NCBI GenBank assembly: GCA_040221175.1
Contig: JAVJVK010000019.1
Span: forward strand, 494,495-558,494
Length of the DNA stretch: 64,000 nt
From: Phycisphaerales bacterium
Lineage (GTDB): Bacteria; Planctomycetota; Phycisphaerae; Phycisphaerales; UBA1924
Direction of reading: 5' to 3'
Below the pieces are notes generated by a model. It did no database searches, was not told the DNA's origin, and saw nothing but the letters and a program-made list of their open reading frames with translations. Positions 54,312-63,024 of the stretch are shown here, piece by piece. The position numbers and the translations under genes were made by a program. The stretch's first letter is position 1. Every line of letters starts with the position of its first letter.

Positions 54312-56621
54312 ATGACCAACCCCGAACGTCCGCACCAGCAGGAACGAACTCAACAGATCGATCTGGTGCTTCAGCAGATCGACCAACTGCCCACGCTCTC
54401 TCCGATTGCCCAACGCGTCTTGAGCCTCGGCAGCGCGGCCGACGCCGACCTGACGGCCGTTGTCCGTGTTATCCAGAGCGATCCCTCCCTCACCGGGCGT
54501 GTACTTTCCATGTGCCAACGGGCCGAATTGGGGCTCGGGGATCGCGTGACAACGGTCGAGCGTGCCGTCGTCATGCTGGGGTTCGAGGCCGTTCGCGCCG
54601 CGATCCTCAGCGTGGCCGTGTACGACACGCTCGGTCAACACGCCGGCCAACTCGAGGATCGGCCCGAGGCCGAAGCCTTCCAGCACGACGCGTTCTGGCG
54701 GCATTGCGTCGCGTCTGCGAGCGCGGCCGATCAAATCGCCCGGGCACACCCACGGCTGGGCGTTTCTCCGGATGAGGCCTTCGTCGCTGGCTTGCTGCAT
54801 GATCTTGGCAAGCTCGCTCTCGATCTGGTGCTTCCGCGGACGTATGGCAAGATCATGAGGCTGGCCGAGGAACGGGGGCTCTCGGCATCCGACGCCGCGA
54901 ATCGCGTCATTGGCATCAATCACCACACCGCTGGCAAGAGGCTGGCCGAGCACTGGGAACTGCCGCTGGCGATCCAGGATGCGATGTGGCTGTACGGCCA
55001 GTCACCAGAGGCGCTGGGCGAGCTTCGGAACCGCGCGATCGTCGAGGTGGTCGGCGCCGCTCATCAACTGGCGCGGGCTCTGCACGTTGGCTGGAGCGGC
55101 GAATTCGATGCGTTTCCCGATATTGCCTCGATCGCGAACGACTTTGGTTTAGAGCAGAAAGCTCTCGAAAAGATCGGCGCGGTCCTGCACGAAGCGGTCG
55201 TCAACCGATGTGCGGATCTCGGGCTCGACAGTCCGCACAGCCCGAAGTTGCTGCTTGATTCGATCGCCCAAGCAAACGCGTGGCTGGGACGCGCGCATTC
55301 AAGACTGGAAAAGCAGGCCGAGTTGGCCACCAAGTGTGACTGCTCGCTCCGGGCGATCTCGAAGTTCCTTGCGGACCGGCCCGGCGGCAAGGGACTGACA
55401 AGCACGATCGGCGCCGTCGCCCGATCGGCATCAGGCGCGCTCAGCACGGCCCGCATGGCGCTGCTCATGAAGCGCAGTCCGGCGGATCCATGGCAACTGA
55501 GCTGGCTATCAATGGCCGGCGAATCCACCCGTGCGGCGGCCCTGACCGAGCCGTCCGGTATCGATCGCGTCTATCAGGCCCTGACCGAGATCTCCCGCAC
55601 GCTCGATGCGCCGCTGACCCTGACACCCCTGGAGGCCTGGCTCGGCCGGACCGTGGTGGGCCGTCTGGGGGACGCAGAGGCCATCCGCGTCCTGCCGCTA
55701 ACGCCCGGACGCATCGCCGATGCGCCGGCTGTGGCCCTCCTGCACGACGGCCGGGCGGCAACGGATCAGCAACGCGCCCTCATCGAAGCGTGGACATCCG
55801 CATTGGCGTCCGCCGCTCGGCAGGAATCGGCTCGACGACTGGGGGAACGGCTTGCCGACGCCAATCGCGCCCTCAGCGCGGCACAGGATCGACTGACTGA
55901 GGCGCAAGCGATGGCCAAACTCGGAGAGATGGCCGCCGGCGCCGCCCACGAGATGAACAACCCCCTGACGGTCATCAGTGGCCGAGCACAACTGCTGCTC
56001 GAGGCGGCCGACAACGAATCGGTCCGCAGTGCTGCCGGCGCCATCGTCGAGTCTTCGCACCTCTTGTCGGAGTTGATCAGCGCACTGCACATTTTCGCAG
56101 AGCCGCCCAAGCCGGTCCCTGAGAGCGTCGATGTCCGATCACTGCTCCAGTCCGTCGCGCGGACCATTCGCGACCGGATGGGCATGGGCGTCGAGTTGTC
56201 CATCGAGACCGGGGGCGGGCCGCAGAAAGCCACGCTCGATCCGAATCTGGTCGAGCGCGTCCTGACCGAACTGGTTGCAAACGCGGTAGAGACGGGCACA
56301 CCGACGACGATGGCGGTCCGGATCGATCCACTGGATGACTGCCTGGTGTTCGAGGTCACCGATGCGGGTCCGGGTCTAAGCGAGCGGGCCCTTCGGCACG
56401 CGTTCGACCCTTTCTTCTCCGAGAAGCCCGCTGGTCGCCAGCCAGGGCTGGGCCTGGCCCGCGCCAGGCGGCTGGCCGAACTGCTCGGAGGCACGCTGAC
56501 GGTCAGCAATGGCCGAGATTCCGGGGCTGTGGCGACGTTTTCTGTCCCGAATCCGATGCTCTCTAAGACGATACAGGACAGACACTTAGCCTTCCATCAG
56601 CACCCCGAAACGATTGGCTGA
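54312..56621 (+). CDS. HDOD-domain histidine kinase
   Basis: 769 residues from the ATG at 54312 (a GTG at 54285 overlapping the upstream stop by 4 bp is also possible). Residues ~20-230 are an HDOD domain (TLSPIAQRVLSLG, GLLHDLGKLALDLV, GINHHTAGKRLAEHW). A ~200-residue region with a GAF-like pattern follows. The kinase core has its H box AGAAHEMNNPL (His546) and a HATPase domain with NAVETGTPTT, VTDAGPGLS and GLGLARARRLAELLGG. No membrane segment, so it is cytosolic. HDOD-kinase fusions are common in planctomycetes; the partner is most likely the HTH-receiver gene immediately upstream. Confidence 0.9.
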   Translation: MTNPERPHQQERTQQIDLVLQQIDQLPTLSPIAQRVLSLGSAADADLTAVVRVIQSDPSLTGRVLSMCQRAELGLGDRVTTVERAVVMLGFEAVRAAILSVAVYDTLGQHAGQLEDRPEAEAFQHDAFWRHCVASASAADQIARAHPRLGVSPDEAFVAGLLHDLGKLALDLVLPRTYGKIMRLAEERGLSASDAANRVIGINHHTAGKRLAEHWELPLAIQDAMWLYGQSPEALGELRNRAIVEVVGAAHQLARALHVGWSGEFDAFPDIASIANDFGLEQKALEKIGAVLHEAVVNRCADLGLDSPHSPKLLLDSIAQANAWLGRAHSRLEKQAELATKCDCSLRAISKFLADRPGGKGLTSTIGAVARSASGALSTARMALLMKRSPADPWQLSWLSMAGESTRAAALTEPSGIDRVYQALTEISRTLDAPLTLTPLEAWLGRTVVGRLGDAEAIRVLPLTPGRIADAPAVALLHDGRAATDQQRALIEAWTSALASAARQESARRLGERLADANRALSAAQDRLTEAQAMAKLGEMAAGAAHEMNNPLTVISGRAQLLLEAADNESVRSAAGAIVESSHLLSELISALHIFAEPPKPVPESVDVRSLLQSVARTIRDRMGMGVELSIETGGGPQKATLDPNLVERVLTELVANAVETGTPTTMAVRIDPLDDCLVFEVTDAGPGLSERALRHAFDPFFSEKPAGRQPGLGLARARRLAELLGGTLTVSNGRDSGAVATFSVPNPMLSKTIQDRHLAFHQHPETIG

Positions 56622-56688
56622 ACGACCGAGCCGGTAATTTCGACTGGATCCGGACCTCCAAGGCGTCGATCCATGTCTCGGAATGACA

Positions 56689-56715
56689 GGCAGAGCCCAT
56701 CGGAGGGGCTCTGCC
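56689..56715 (+). terminator. Perfect 10-bp hairpin downstream of the histidine kinase
   Basis: GGCAGAGCCC at 56689-56698 and GGGCTCTGCC at 56706-56715 pair exactly around the 7-nt loop ATCGGAG. It lies 67 bp after the kinase stop and 31 bp before the next ATG. There is no T-run; it could be a terminator or a 5'-leader structure of the next gene. Confidence 0.5.
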
Positions 56716-56746
56716 GCGACCCGAGATTGCACGGAGAGTCCGTCAC

Positions 56747-57799
56747 ATGGCCAACGCCGCTCCCAACCCCTTCAACAACCCCTTTCGCGCGGCTTCTAGC
56801 GCCGGCGCAGCACCCCGCTCTTGCCGGGTGGCCATCGTCGCCGAGCAGCGTGACGTCGCCCGACTGCTGGCTGCCCAGACCAAGGCCGCGACCGACGCGA
56901 TGCCCGCCGTCCTGACGTTTGATGAAGCCGACGACCTGTTCGCCCAGCGACCCGATCTGGTGCTCGTAGCCGCAGACGATGATGGCGTTCGCTGGCGTGC
57001 GATGGTCCAAGAGTTCCAGGGCCAGTTCCGCATGGCGCTGGCAGCCTTCTCGCCATCGCTCGACGATGCCGCCGAAGCCATGCGGCTTGGCATGGTCGAT
57101 CTCCTCGTGCTGGACGTCCCCAGGCGGCAACTGGCTTCGCGCATCTCGGCGATGGCGCAACAGGCCACGATGGTCGCCGACCGGCGTGAATCCAACCCAC
57201 TGGCCCTGACTCCGGCGATGAACGACGAATCCAGCGACTCGGACCTGATCACCGTTCGCGCCGAGTTTGGCGTGCTGGCCCGGCTGGAACTCGACGTCGA
57301 GAGCCTGCTGCGGACGACGTTGGAGTACGTCCTGCACAAGATCGGACCAACCAACGCGGCCGTATTCCTTCCCACCGCTGGCGAGGACTTCACGCTCGGG
57401 GCGTACGTGAACTACGACTGCCCGAAGGATTGCGTTGACATGCTGCTGGACCACGTCGCCGCGTCGGTTGCCCCGGCAATCGAGGCCGAGCCAGCCATGC
57501 GATTGCATCGTGGCGAAGACGCGTTGGACGAACTGATGGGCGAGCACGCCGCGTGGCTGACCGGCTGCGAGGCCGTGACCTTTGCGGCCGAGCATGACGG
57601 CGAACTGCTCGCGGCCGTGGCCCTGTTCCGAGATGATCGGGATCCGTTCGATCCTCGAACGATCAAGCGATTGTCGGTTGTTGGGGATATCCTGGCCCAG
57701 CAGCTCGCTCGGATCATTCGAGTGCATCACCGCCACCTTCCCATGGACCAATGGGAAGAAAACGAGGGGCACAGCGATGAGCCCCCGATGGCGGCGTAG
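56747..57799 (+). CDS. Receiver-like/GAF-like two-domain signalling protein
   Basis: 350 residues. Residues ~25-140 have the alternating strand/helix pattern of a receiver domain (CRVAIVAEQRDVARLL, PDLVLVAADDDG, MVDLLVLDVPRRQ), but the phospho-acceptor and Lys positions are not clearly conserved. Residues ~170-335 resemble a GAF domain (ELDVESLLRTTLEYVLHKIG, AAVFLPTAGEDFTLGAYVNYDC, LFRDDRDPFDPRTI). No output enzyme is fused. It follows the histidine kinase after 125 bp and may belong to the same signalling system. CGGAGAG upstream of the ATG serves as ribosome site. Confidence 0.72.
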   Translation: MANAAPNPFNNPFRAASSAGAAPRSCRVAIVAEQRDVARLLAAQTKAATDAMPAVLTFDEADDLFAQRPDLVLVAADDDGVRWRAMVQEFQGQFRMALAAFSPSLDDAAEAMRLGMVDLLVLDVPRRQLASRISAMAQQATMVADRRESNPLALTPAMNDESSDSDLITVRAEFGVLARLELDVESLLRTTLEYVLHKIGPTNAAVFLPTAGEDFTLGAYVNYDCPKDCVDMLLDHVAASVAPAIEAEPAMRLHRGEDALDELMGEHAAWLTGCEAVTFAAEHDGELLAAVALFRDDRDPFDPRTIKRLSVVGDILAQQLARIIRVHHRHLPMDQWEENEGHSDEPPMAA

Positions 57800-57859
57800 C
57801 GAATCGCTTCGCCGGGCCTTGCATGGCGGTAAACTTGTGGCTGGAGGACCGCCCCGGAC

Positions 57860-58441
57860 ATGCTCGTCCATCTCGATCACGAAACGCCTGCGGCAGCCGA
57901 CGACCCCGAGCCGGCGAGTAGCGCTGAAGAGCCCCCCGAACGCTCGGGCGAGGTCGGCCGTCTCATTGTTGATCTGTGCACCAGTTCGCTGACCGACGCA
58001 AAGTTGGGCCACTCGTCGCGAACGTGGCTCACCGAGCACGTCGTGCTGGTGGCCAACCGCCTTGGCGTGGAGGGCGAACTCCGCATCCGGGTGGTGGACG
58101 ATGACGAGATGGCCCGGGCCCACGAACGGCACATGGGCGACCCCACCACGACCGACGTGATGACGTTCGACCTGGCCGAGGGCGCCGCCGAACGCGGCGC
58201 GCCCGTCGATGCCGATCTTCTGGTCTGCCTGGATGAGGCGGCCCGCAATGCTCGCGAGCGTGGCCATGCCGTCGAGCGAGAATTGCTGCTGTACATCGTG
58301 CACGGCATGTTGCATTGCCTGGGACACGACGACCACGATGAGTCGTCGTATCAGCGCATGCACGCGCTTGAGGACGAACTCCTTGAGGCGATCGGCGTTG
58401 GCGCGACATTCAGGCCTGCGACCGGGGGGCGCCCGTCATGA
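57860..58441 (+). CDS. ybeY: Endoribonuclease YbeY (rRNA maturation)
   Basis: 193 residues. The zinc-binding signature HGMLHCLGHDDHDE (three His and adjacent acidic residues) is near residue 150, preceded by the conserved HMGDPTTTDVMTFDL segment. YbeY is a single-strand RNase needed for 16S 3'-end maturation and ribosome quality control in the cytosol. The N-terminal ~30 residues (PAAADDPEPASSAEEPPE) are an acidic extension absent from most homologues. Its stop overlaps the ATG of the CBS protein (ATGA), a pairing (ybeY-corC) frequent in bacteria. Confidence 0.93.
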   Translation: MLVHLDHETPAAADDPEPASSAEEPPERSGEVGRLIVDLCTSSLTDAKLGHSSRTWLTEHVVLVANRLGVEGELRIRVVDDDEMARAHERHMGDPTTTDVMTFDLAEGAAERGAPVDADLLVCLDEAARNARERGHAVERELLLYIVHGMLHCLGHDDHDESSYQRMHALEDELLEAIGVGATFRPATGGRPS

Positions 58442-59802
58442 GCGCCATGGTGTGGTTCTGGATCGCGGTCGTTGCGGCGTTCATTGGTTGCGTGTTCGCC
58501 GTGCTACACCAGACGCTGCGGCACGCGCACCGCGTGGCGGGCGAGGATTGGCTGCGTGGCATCGCCGACGACGCGAAGCGGGCGCAGATACGCACGATCC
58601 TGGACAAGGCCGATGTCTCGGCGGGCGCGATCGCCTTACCACGCATTGCGTTCAGCCTGCTCGTCCCGGTTGCCGTGGTGCTGCACCTCTCGCTGCTGTT
58701 GAATGATCGCGATGCGGGCGGCGGTATCGATGTGGGCTGGCTTTCGCTCGTGCTTGGCATCGCCATCGCATCGCCGATATTGTGGGTCACCAACATGGCG
58801 CTGCCGGCGGCGATCGCCCGTCATGCATGGGGACCGACGCTGCGGTGCTCGGCTCCCTTGATTCGCGGGCTGATGATTCCCCTGCGGCCATTCGCGGGGC
58901 TGTATCTGTTCTTCGACGAGGTAGTCCGCCGTCTGGCGGGCGCCGACAGCGACGAGAACGATCGGGCCGAGGCCGAAATCCTGAGCGCGGTCGAGCAGGC
59001 CGAGCGGTTTGGCGGGGTCGATGAGACCGAACGCGACATGATCGAAGCGGTGGTCGAGTTCCGCTCGACGAGCGTCGACGAGATCATGACGCCACGAACG
59101 GCCATCGAAGCACTCGAGTACACCGACGACCTGGCCGAAGTAAAGCGATACGTCCGCGATAGCCACCACAGCCGCATTCCGGTCTATCGCGACAACCTGG
59201 ACACCATCGCCGGCTTCCTGTATGCCAAGGATCTCCTCAAGTGGCTCGCCGAACCGGGCAACGGCCACGCCGAGCACTTCCACCTCCAGGACATCCTGCG
59301 CACGGCCCTGTTCATCCCAGAGACGAAGACCGTTCGCGAATTGCTGCGAGAGATGATCCAGAGCCGCGTGCACATCGCCATGGTGGCCGACGAATACGGC
59401 GGAACGGCCGGCCTGGTCACCATCGAGGACATCGTCGAAGAGGTCTTCGGCGAGATCCATGACGAGTACGAAGACGCGCCCGAGGACGAGCCGGAGGTCA
59501 AGATCGACCTCGAGAAGCGCACCGCCGAGATCGACGCCCAGGCCCACATCGACGACGCCAACGACGCCCTGCGGCCGCTGAACGTCGTGCTGCCCGAAGA
59601 GGACGATTACGACACCGTGGGCGGCTACGTGTCGACGCGGCTTGGTCGCATCCCCGACATCGGCGACGCCTGGGTCGAAGGCGACGTCCGGTTGATCGTC
59701 ATCAGCGCCGAGCAGACCCGCGTGCGACGCGTCCGGCTGGAGCTGGTCGGCGAGCCCGCCGCGGTGAGCTCCGACGATGCCGAGGGATCCAGCGCGAAGT
59801 AA
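58438..59802 (+). CDS. CorC/HlyC-type membrane protein with CBS pair
   Basis: 454 residues. Three to four hydrophobic segments at the N-terminus (FWIAVVAAFIGCVFAVLH, IAFSLLVPVAVVLHLSLLL, VGWLSLVLGIAIASPILWV, LIRGLMIPLRPFAGLYLFF) form a membrane part related to DUF21. Two CBS domains follow (VDEIMTPRTAIEAL, SRIPVYRDNLDTIAGFLYAKDLL, MVADEYGGTAGLVTIEDIVEE). The C-terminal CorC_HlyC transporter-associated domain (DYDTVGGYVSTRLGRIPDIGD) closes the protein. The family takes part in Mg2+/Co2+ efflux or sensing. It is translationally coupled to ybeY. Confidence 0.9.
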   Translation: MSAMVWFWIAVVAAFIGCVFAVLHQTLRHAHRVAGEDWLRGIADDAKRAQIRTILDKADVSAGAIALPRIAFSLLVPVAVVLHLSLLLNDRDAGGGIDVGWLSLVLGIAIASPILWVTNMALPAAIARHAWGPTLRCSAPLIRGLMIPLRPFAGLYLFFDEVVRRLAGADSDENDRAEAEILSAVEQAERFGGVDETERDMIEAVVEFRSTSVDEIMTPRTAIEALEYTDDLAEVKRYVRDSHHSRIPVYRDNLDTIAGFLYAKDLLKWLAEPGNGHAEHFHLQDILRTALFIPETKTVRELLREMIQSRVHIAMVADEYGGTAGLVTIEDIVEEVFGEIHDEYEDAPEDEPEVKIDLEKRTAEIDAQAHIDDANDALRPLNVVLPEEDDYDTVGGYVSTRLGRIPDIGDAWVEGDVRLIVISAEQTRVRRVRLELVGEPAAVSSDDAEGSSAK

Positions 59803-59840
59803 TCGCTTGACTCGGGCGGCTCGTTGCGCTTTGCTGGGCC

Positions 59841-60620
59841 ATGCGCATCATCGGCGGTCAGTACAAGCGGACGATCCTGAAGGGCCCCCCGGACGACAAG
59901 ACGACCAGGCCGCTGCCCGATCGCGTGCGCGAGTCGATCTTCAACATGCTCCAGGGGCACCTGGTCGAGGGGCCAAGCGTCTTCGACGTGTTCGCGGGCA
60001 CGGGCTCGTTTGGGCTCGAGGCCATCAGCCGCGGCGCGACGCGGGCGGTGTTCGTCGAGCGTGATCGGAAGATCCGTGAGATCCTGCGGGCCAACATCGC
60101 CAAGATCGGCGCGACGGCGATGACCGAGATCGTCGAGGGCGATGCGCTGGGGCCGTTGGCGCACGCGCGGTGCCCGAATCCGGTGACGATCGTCATGATG
60201 GACCCGCCCTACCCGCTGGCCCGAGACCCAAGGAGCTGGCAACGCGTGCTGGCCCAGGCGGGCAAGCTGGTGCAGAAGCTCACCGACGACGGCTACCTGC
60301 TGCTGCGCACGCCCTGGCCGTTCCTGCAACTGCCCGAGGCCGATCCCGCCGAGCCCGAGCCCATCCGCGGTAAGCGCGGCAAGCGCACGCCCGAGAAGGA
60401 AGAGGTCATCTCACTGAACCTCGACGATGGCTCGCTGGACACCCAGGACGTCGACGAGATCGAGGCGATGTTCGAGGCCATCGCGGCGGGTGAAGTGATC
60501 GAGGAGGATGACGAGGGCCCGAAGTTCATCGACGGGCCGCTTGAGATCGCCGGGGCGGTCGGGCCGGAAACGCACGAGTATGGGACGACGGCTGTGCATT
60601 GGTATCAGCGAGCGCAGTAA
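59841..60620 (+). CDS. rsmD: 16S rRNA (guanine966-N2)-methyltransferase RsmD-like, with acidic insertion
   Basis: 259 residues; RsmD is normally ~190. The N-terminus MRIIGGQYKRTIL and RPLPDRVRESIFNML are diagnostic. SAM-binding motif I is VFDVFAGTGSFGLEA, and the catalytic MMDPPYPL (the DPPY box) is near residue 121. The extra length is a C-terminal stretch that is charged and acidic (EEVISLNLDDGSLDTQDVDE, EVIEEDDEG) and absent from typical RsmD. It would methylate G966 of 16S rRNA in the 30S subunit. It converges with atpG, separated by a hairpin. Confidence 0.9.
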   Translation: MRIIGGQYKRTILKGPPDDKTTRPLPDRVRESIFNMLQGHLVEGPSVFDVFAGTGSFGLEAISRGATRAVFVERDRKIREILRANIAKIGATAMTEIVEGDALGPLAHARCPNPVTIVMMDPPYPLARDPRSWQRVLAQAGKLVQKLTDDGYLLLRTPWPFLQLPEADPAEPEPIRGKRGKRTPEKEEVISLNLDDGSLDTQDVDEIEAMFEAIAAGEVIEEDDEGPKFIDGPLEIAGAVGPETHEYGTTAVHWYQRAQ

Positions 60621-60622
60621 AA

Positions 60623-60642
60623 CCCACGTCTTGCGACGTGGG
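60623..60642 (-). terminator. Rho-independent terminator for atpG
   Basis: On the minus strand CCCACGTC-GCAA-GACGTGGG is a perfect 8-bp stem with a GNRA tetraloop, followed by TTTTA. It starts 29 bp after the atpG stop and may also slow plus-strand transcription from rsmD, but without a T-run on that side. Confidence 0.7.
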
Positions 60643-60670
60643 CTCGTTGGGTCCAATCTGGCTCGAACGA

Positions 60671-61552
60671 TCAGCCCAGCGCCGCGGCGCCCGACACGAT
60701 CTCGTTCAGCTCGGTGGTGATCTGGGCCTGGCGGGCGCGGTTGAACTTGCGCTTCAGGGCCTTGCCCATCTTGCCGGCGTTGTCGGTCGCGGCCTTCATC
60801 GCCACCATTCGGGCGATGTTCTCGCTCACCACGGCGTCGTTGAACGCCTGGAACAGCGTGGTCTTGACCGTCTCGGGCAGGAGCTCGGCCAGCAGGCCCT
60901 CGGCATCGGGACTGAACTCGTACTGGGCCGAGAAGCCCTCTTCCTGCTTCTCGACCGCCGGTGGCTTGAGCGGCAGGAGCTGCACGACGGCCGGGCTCTG
61001 GCGGGCCACGCTCTGGTATCGCATGTAGACGAGGTTGACGCCCGTGATGCGGCCGGCCTCGAACAGCTCGATGTAGTGCTGAGCCAGTTCCTGGACGTCC
61101 TCGAACTCGGGGCGGTCGCCGAACTGGGTGTGGTGGCGGTGCACGTTCACGCCGTTGAACTTCATGAAGGCCACGCCCTTCTTGCCCACGACCTCGACGC
61201 GGGCGCTGCCCAGGGCGCCCTCGGAGCGCAGCTGCTTGATGGCGGTGCGGAGCACCGAGCCGTTGTAGGGGCCGCACAGGCCGCGGTCGCTGGTGATGAC
61301 CAGCGTGAGGGGCTGGGCGTCGTCGCGGAAGCCGCTCTCGGGGCCCTCGATCAGCGGGTGGCTGACGTTGCCCGCCGTGGCGGCCAGCTCCTGGACGAGC
61401 TCGAAGATGCCCTCGGTATAGGGCTTGGTCGCCTCGGCCCGGCTCTGGCTCTTGGCGAACTTGCTGGTGGCGATCATCTGCATCGTGCGGGTGATCCGCT
61501 GGATGTTCTTGACCGCCTTGATGCGCTTCTTGATCTCACGGGTCTTGGCCAT
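60671..61552 (-). CDS. atpG: ATP synthase gamma subunit
   Basis: 293 residues. N-terminal helix MAKTREIKKRIKAVKNIQRI with TMQMIATSKFAKSQ and C-terminal helix MVAMKAATDNAGKMGKAL...QAQITTELNEIVSGAAAL are the coiled-coil shaft motifs of F1 gamma. The Rossmann-like middle has LTLVITSDRGLCGPYNGSV. It forms the rotor shaft inside the F1 hexamer at the inner membrane. atpA and atpD, which normally flank atpG, are absent here; its neighbours are rsmD and a thioredoxin gene. A TATACT hexamer lies 8 nt before the ATG with no Shine-Dalgarno, and a terminator follows the stop: a monocistronic, probably leaderless unit. Confidence 0.96.
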   Translation of the reverse strand: MAKTREIKKRIKAVKNIQRITRTMQMIATSKFAKSQSRAEATKPYTEGIFELVQELAATAGNVSHPLIEGPESGFRDDAQPLTLVITSDRGLCGPYNGSVLRTAIKQLRSEGALGSARVEVVGKKGVAFMKFNGVNVHRHHTQFGDRPEFEDVQELAQHYIELFEAGRITGVNLVYMRYQSVARQSPAVVQLLPLKPPAVEKQEEGFSAQYEFSPDAEGLLAELLPETVKTTLFQAFNDAVVSENIARMVAMKAATDNAGKMGKALKRKFNRARQAQITTELNEIVSGAAALG

Positions 61553-61560
61553 AGCGGGCG

Positions 61561-61566
61561 AGTATA
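61561..61566 (-). promoter_or_regulatory. Putative leaderless -10 element (TATACT) of atpG
   Basis: TATACT (five of six to TATAAT) on the minus strand, 8 nt before the ATG, in a spacer without a Shine-Dalgarno. The best single example of the pattern in this window. No clear -35. Confidence 0.5.
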
Positions 61567-61663
61567 GGCGGATCGGGGCCATACGGGCCGCTACGGCCGG
61601 CTCCGGCGACCCCGAACACGAGCCGTCCCAACGCCGGATGGGCCAAGGCTGGGCGGGCCGACC

Positions 61664-62926
61664 CTACTCCTCCTCGATCCCGTTTAGGATCCCTGGCCGC
61701 TGCGCCCCGGCCTTCTTCGAGACCGTCAGCATCGGCACGGCGATCTCCTTTGGCTCCAGCACCAGCCCGAGTGCTTTCTCGAGCTTGGCCCGCATCAACA
61801 CCATGTCTTCCGGGTCGCTGGGGTCGAAGGCCGCGTGCACGCCGAAGTCGATGGCGTACCGGGCCTTCATGTCAAGGTCGGTGTCCAGCGGTGCGCCCAG
61901 CACGCCCTGCAACCACCAGCCGAAGCTGTGCAGGTCGGCGGCCTGGCCGGTAAACGTAAAGCCCGAGGTGCTGTAGCCGCCCGGCTCGACCGGATCGGCC
62001 TGGTTCATCTTCAGCCCTGCGTCGGCGGGGCGGACCTTGAAGCCGCGCACGGGCGTGTCGGTCAGCGTCGCCGTCATGTCCATGCCGTCGAGCACCATGT
62101 TCCGGATGAACGCGCGCTGGTCGCCGAAGGTCCGGGCGGGCAGGCGCACGATCAGGTCGTAGTGCTGGGCCTTTTCGTCGTCGTAGCCCTCTGGCATCGT
62201 GACCTGCCAGGGCTGGACCTCGAATACGAAGGTGATCAGTTCGAGCGGGCTCGAGTCGATGCTCGTGACGTTGGTCGGATCCCTGGCTGCGCGGAACATG
62301 CCGGTACCGACGGACTCGCGGAAGATGAGCTGGCCCAGGGGCACGTTGTATTCGCGGTCCAGTGGGTCCACGCCCGAGGTCATCATGCCGGCGCCGCGCG
62401 GCTCGGCGTGTGCTTCGGCTTCATCGTGCTTGCCCCCGACGTACTCCCGCAGCTTCTCACTCGTCAGCCTGTTGGGGTGCGTGATGGACGCGATCCTGCC
62501 CTCCTTGTCGACCACGATGGTCTTCGGGATGGCGCGCACCTGGTAGGCCTTGTGCATCGACTTGTCGGTGTCGAAGCCCAGCACGCTCTTCATCGGCCGC
62601 TTCTCGCGCAGGGCCAGGGTCTTCTCCTCGGGCTCGTCGGTCACCGAGATGAAGACGACCTCGCCCCGGAACTCTTCGGCCAGGTCGTTCATGTGCCCGA
62701 TGGCGGCGATGCACGGCCCGCACCACGTCGCCCAGAACTCGACGACAACCGTCGTGCCCCGGAGCGATTCCCAGCTATATCCGTCGACGCCATCGGGCAA
62801 CTGGCTCCACGCCTCGACGCTCAGCGGCGGCGCGGCGTCGCCAACCTTGAGCGGTTCGGCATCCTGCGCGAGCACGAGCGATGCCGACACGAACAATGCG
62901 AGAACCGACACCATCATGCGAACCAT
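61664..62926 (-). CDS. Secreted thioredoxin-like protein with C-terminal DUF3738-type domain
   Basis: 420 residues. Signal peptide (MVSVLALFVSASLVLAQ) followed by a TlpA/ResA-type thioredoxin domain (res ~27-165) with EFWATWCGPC (Cys69/Cys72) and the cis-Pro region RAIPKTIVVD. After a short linker, residues ~200-400 show FVFEVQPWQVTMPEGYDD, MVLDGMDMTATL and LMRAKLEKALGLVLEPKE, which match the DUF3738 family of secreted proteins common in acidobacteria and planctomycetes. The redox target is unknown. GGAGG precedes the ATG. It is not part of an evident operon. Confidence 0.82.
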   Translation of the reverse strand: MVRMMVSVLALFVSASLVLAQDAEPLKVGDAAPPLSVEAWSQLPDGVDGYSWESLRGTTVVVEFWATWCGPCIAAIGHMNDLAEEFRGEVVFISVTDEPEEKTLALREKRPMKSVLGFDTDKSMHKAYQVRAIPKTIVVDKEGRIASITHPNRLTSEKLREYVGGKHDEAEAHAEPRGAGMMTSGVDPLDREYNVPLGQLIFRESVGTGMFRAARDPTNVTSIDSSPLELITFVFEVQPWQVTMPEGYDDEKAQHYDLIVRLPARTFGDQRAFIRNMVLDGMDMTATLTDTPVRGFKVRPADAGLKMNQADPVEPGGYSTSGFTFTGQAADLHSFGWWLQGVLGAPLDTDLDMKARYAIDFGVHAAFDPSDPEDMVLMRAKLEKALGLVLEPKEIAVPMLTVSKKAGAQRPGILNGIEEE

Positions 62927-63024
62927 CCGGGCCTCCTTCGTGGCTGCCCACCCCTGCCAAGGGGCAGTATACCGCAGGCCCTTCGATGCACCAACGCGAT
63001 TTGTTCGGCCGCGTGTGCCGAAGC

